Positions 63,880 to 64,000 of a stretch of 64,000 bases of DNA are shown in pieces. This DNA comes from Asterias amurensis. Its lineage: Eukaryota > Echinodermata > Asteroidea > Forcipulatida > Asteriidae. Where the stretch lies: positions 992,001 to 1,056,000 of the forward strand of contig NC_092669.1 of the NCBI RefSeq assembly GCF_032118995.1. The letters run 5' to 3'. Every line of letters begins with the position of its first letter. Positions within the stretch are counted from its first letter, which is position 1. The position numbers and the translations under genes are program-made. Under the pieces are notes generated by a model that was not told where the DNA came from, made no database searches, and was given only the letters and a program-made list of their open reading frames with translations.

Positions 63880-64000
63880 ATGGAGACTGGAAAAGAATTT
63901 GTTTGTGATGTTTGTGGAAAAGTCTGCACATGTAAATCCCAATTGACCGATCATCAGCGTGTCCATACAGGAGAGAAACCATTTGTTTGTGACTTGTGTG
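63880..64000 (+). CDS. C2H2 zinc-finger gene, 5' end only (runs off the window)
   Basis: ATG at 63880 begins [18 protein letters not shown], continues with the helix [12 protein letters not shown] and linker [11 protein letters not shown], and stays open to the window end. The first finger starts eight residues after the Met, so there is virtually no N-terminal domain unless an upstream exon adds one. Finger 1 has Cys in place of the core Phe (GKVC). Shows that the ZF cluster continues to the right. Confidence 0.85.
   Translation, partial: METGKEFVCDVCGKVCTCKSQLTDHQRVHTGEKPFVCDLC

Overview
The window is AT-rich, intron-bearing animal DNA. It carries one complete multi-exon tetraspanin gene, a large same-strand cluster of polydactyl C2H2 zinc-finger (ZF) genes, and a dense population of small inverted-repeat transposons (MITEs). 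I read it as a marine invertebrate deuterostome, most likely an echinoderm and perhaps a sea star. The basis is the type of interspersed repeats (palindromes starting GGGCCCAATTTCATAGAGCT, and a TTAA-flanked MITE starting AGGCAGTGGACACTATTGG), which I associate with that group from memory; the taxonomic call is therefore only moderately supported. No bacterial, viral or retroviral gene was recognised.

Layout. 1-9353: no gene recognised, several MITEs, possibly the 3' UTR of a gene lying to the left. 9354-15687: a 7-exon tetraspanin of 261 aa, all introns phase 0, with MITEs in several introns. 15788-20440: LINE fragment, homopolymer, microsatellites and MITEs. 20440-29850: two recently duplicated ZF genes (CDS 21739-23751 and 25754-27505), each with an untranslated first exon and one coding exon, plus a third orphan copy of the promoter and first exon. 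30200-31280: nested hairpin and foldback elements. 31440-36005: three tandem degenerate or broken ZF units separated by a repeated spacer. 36220-38150: tRNA-derived SINE, LINE 3' fragment and MITE. 38588-40174: an intact 18-finger ZF gene. 42330-42940: a 16-bp satellite. 43376-46212: a candidate first exon and a broken ZF copy. 46593-51112: two intact ZF genes. 51355-53404: MITEs, some nested. 53934-54992: a 30-bp minisatellite. 56050-56620: microsatellite and LINE fragment. 58543-60329: a two-exon ZF gene. 63880-64000: the start of another ZF gene cut by the window end.

How it works together. All ZF genes lie on the plus strand. They have no KRAB, BTB, SCAN or ZAD domain that I can see and encode almost their whole protein in one exon. 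The cluster is evolving fast: seven near-identical tandem fingers in one paralogue, a six-finger acidic array in another, near-identical paralogue ends that suggest gene conversion, and pseudogenised copies. The obvious hypothesis, an inference only, is a lineage-specific ZF family in an arms race with repeats or satellites. The best-supported repeat observations are MITEs with exact target-site duplications: 8-bp for a GG...CC family, 9-bp for a TA...TA family, and TTAA for at least five other families. One of these can be seen as a filled site in one gene copy and an apparent empty site in its paralogue.
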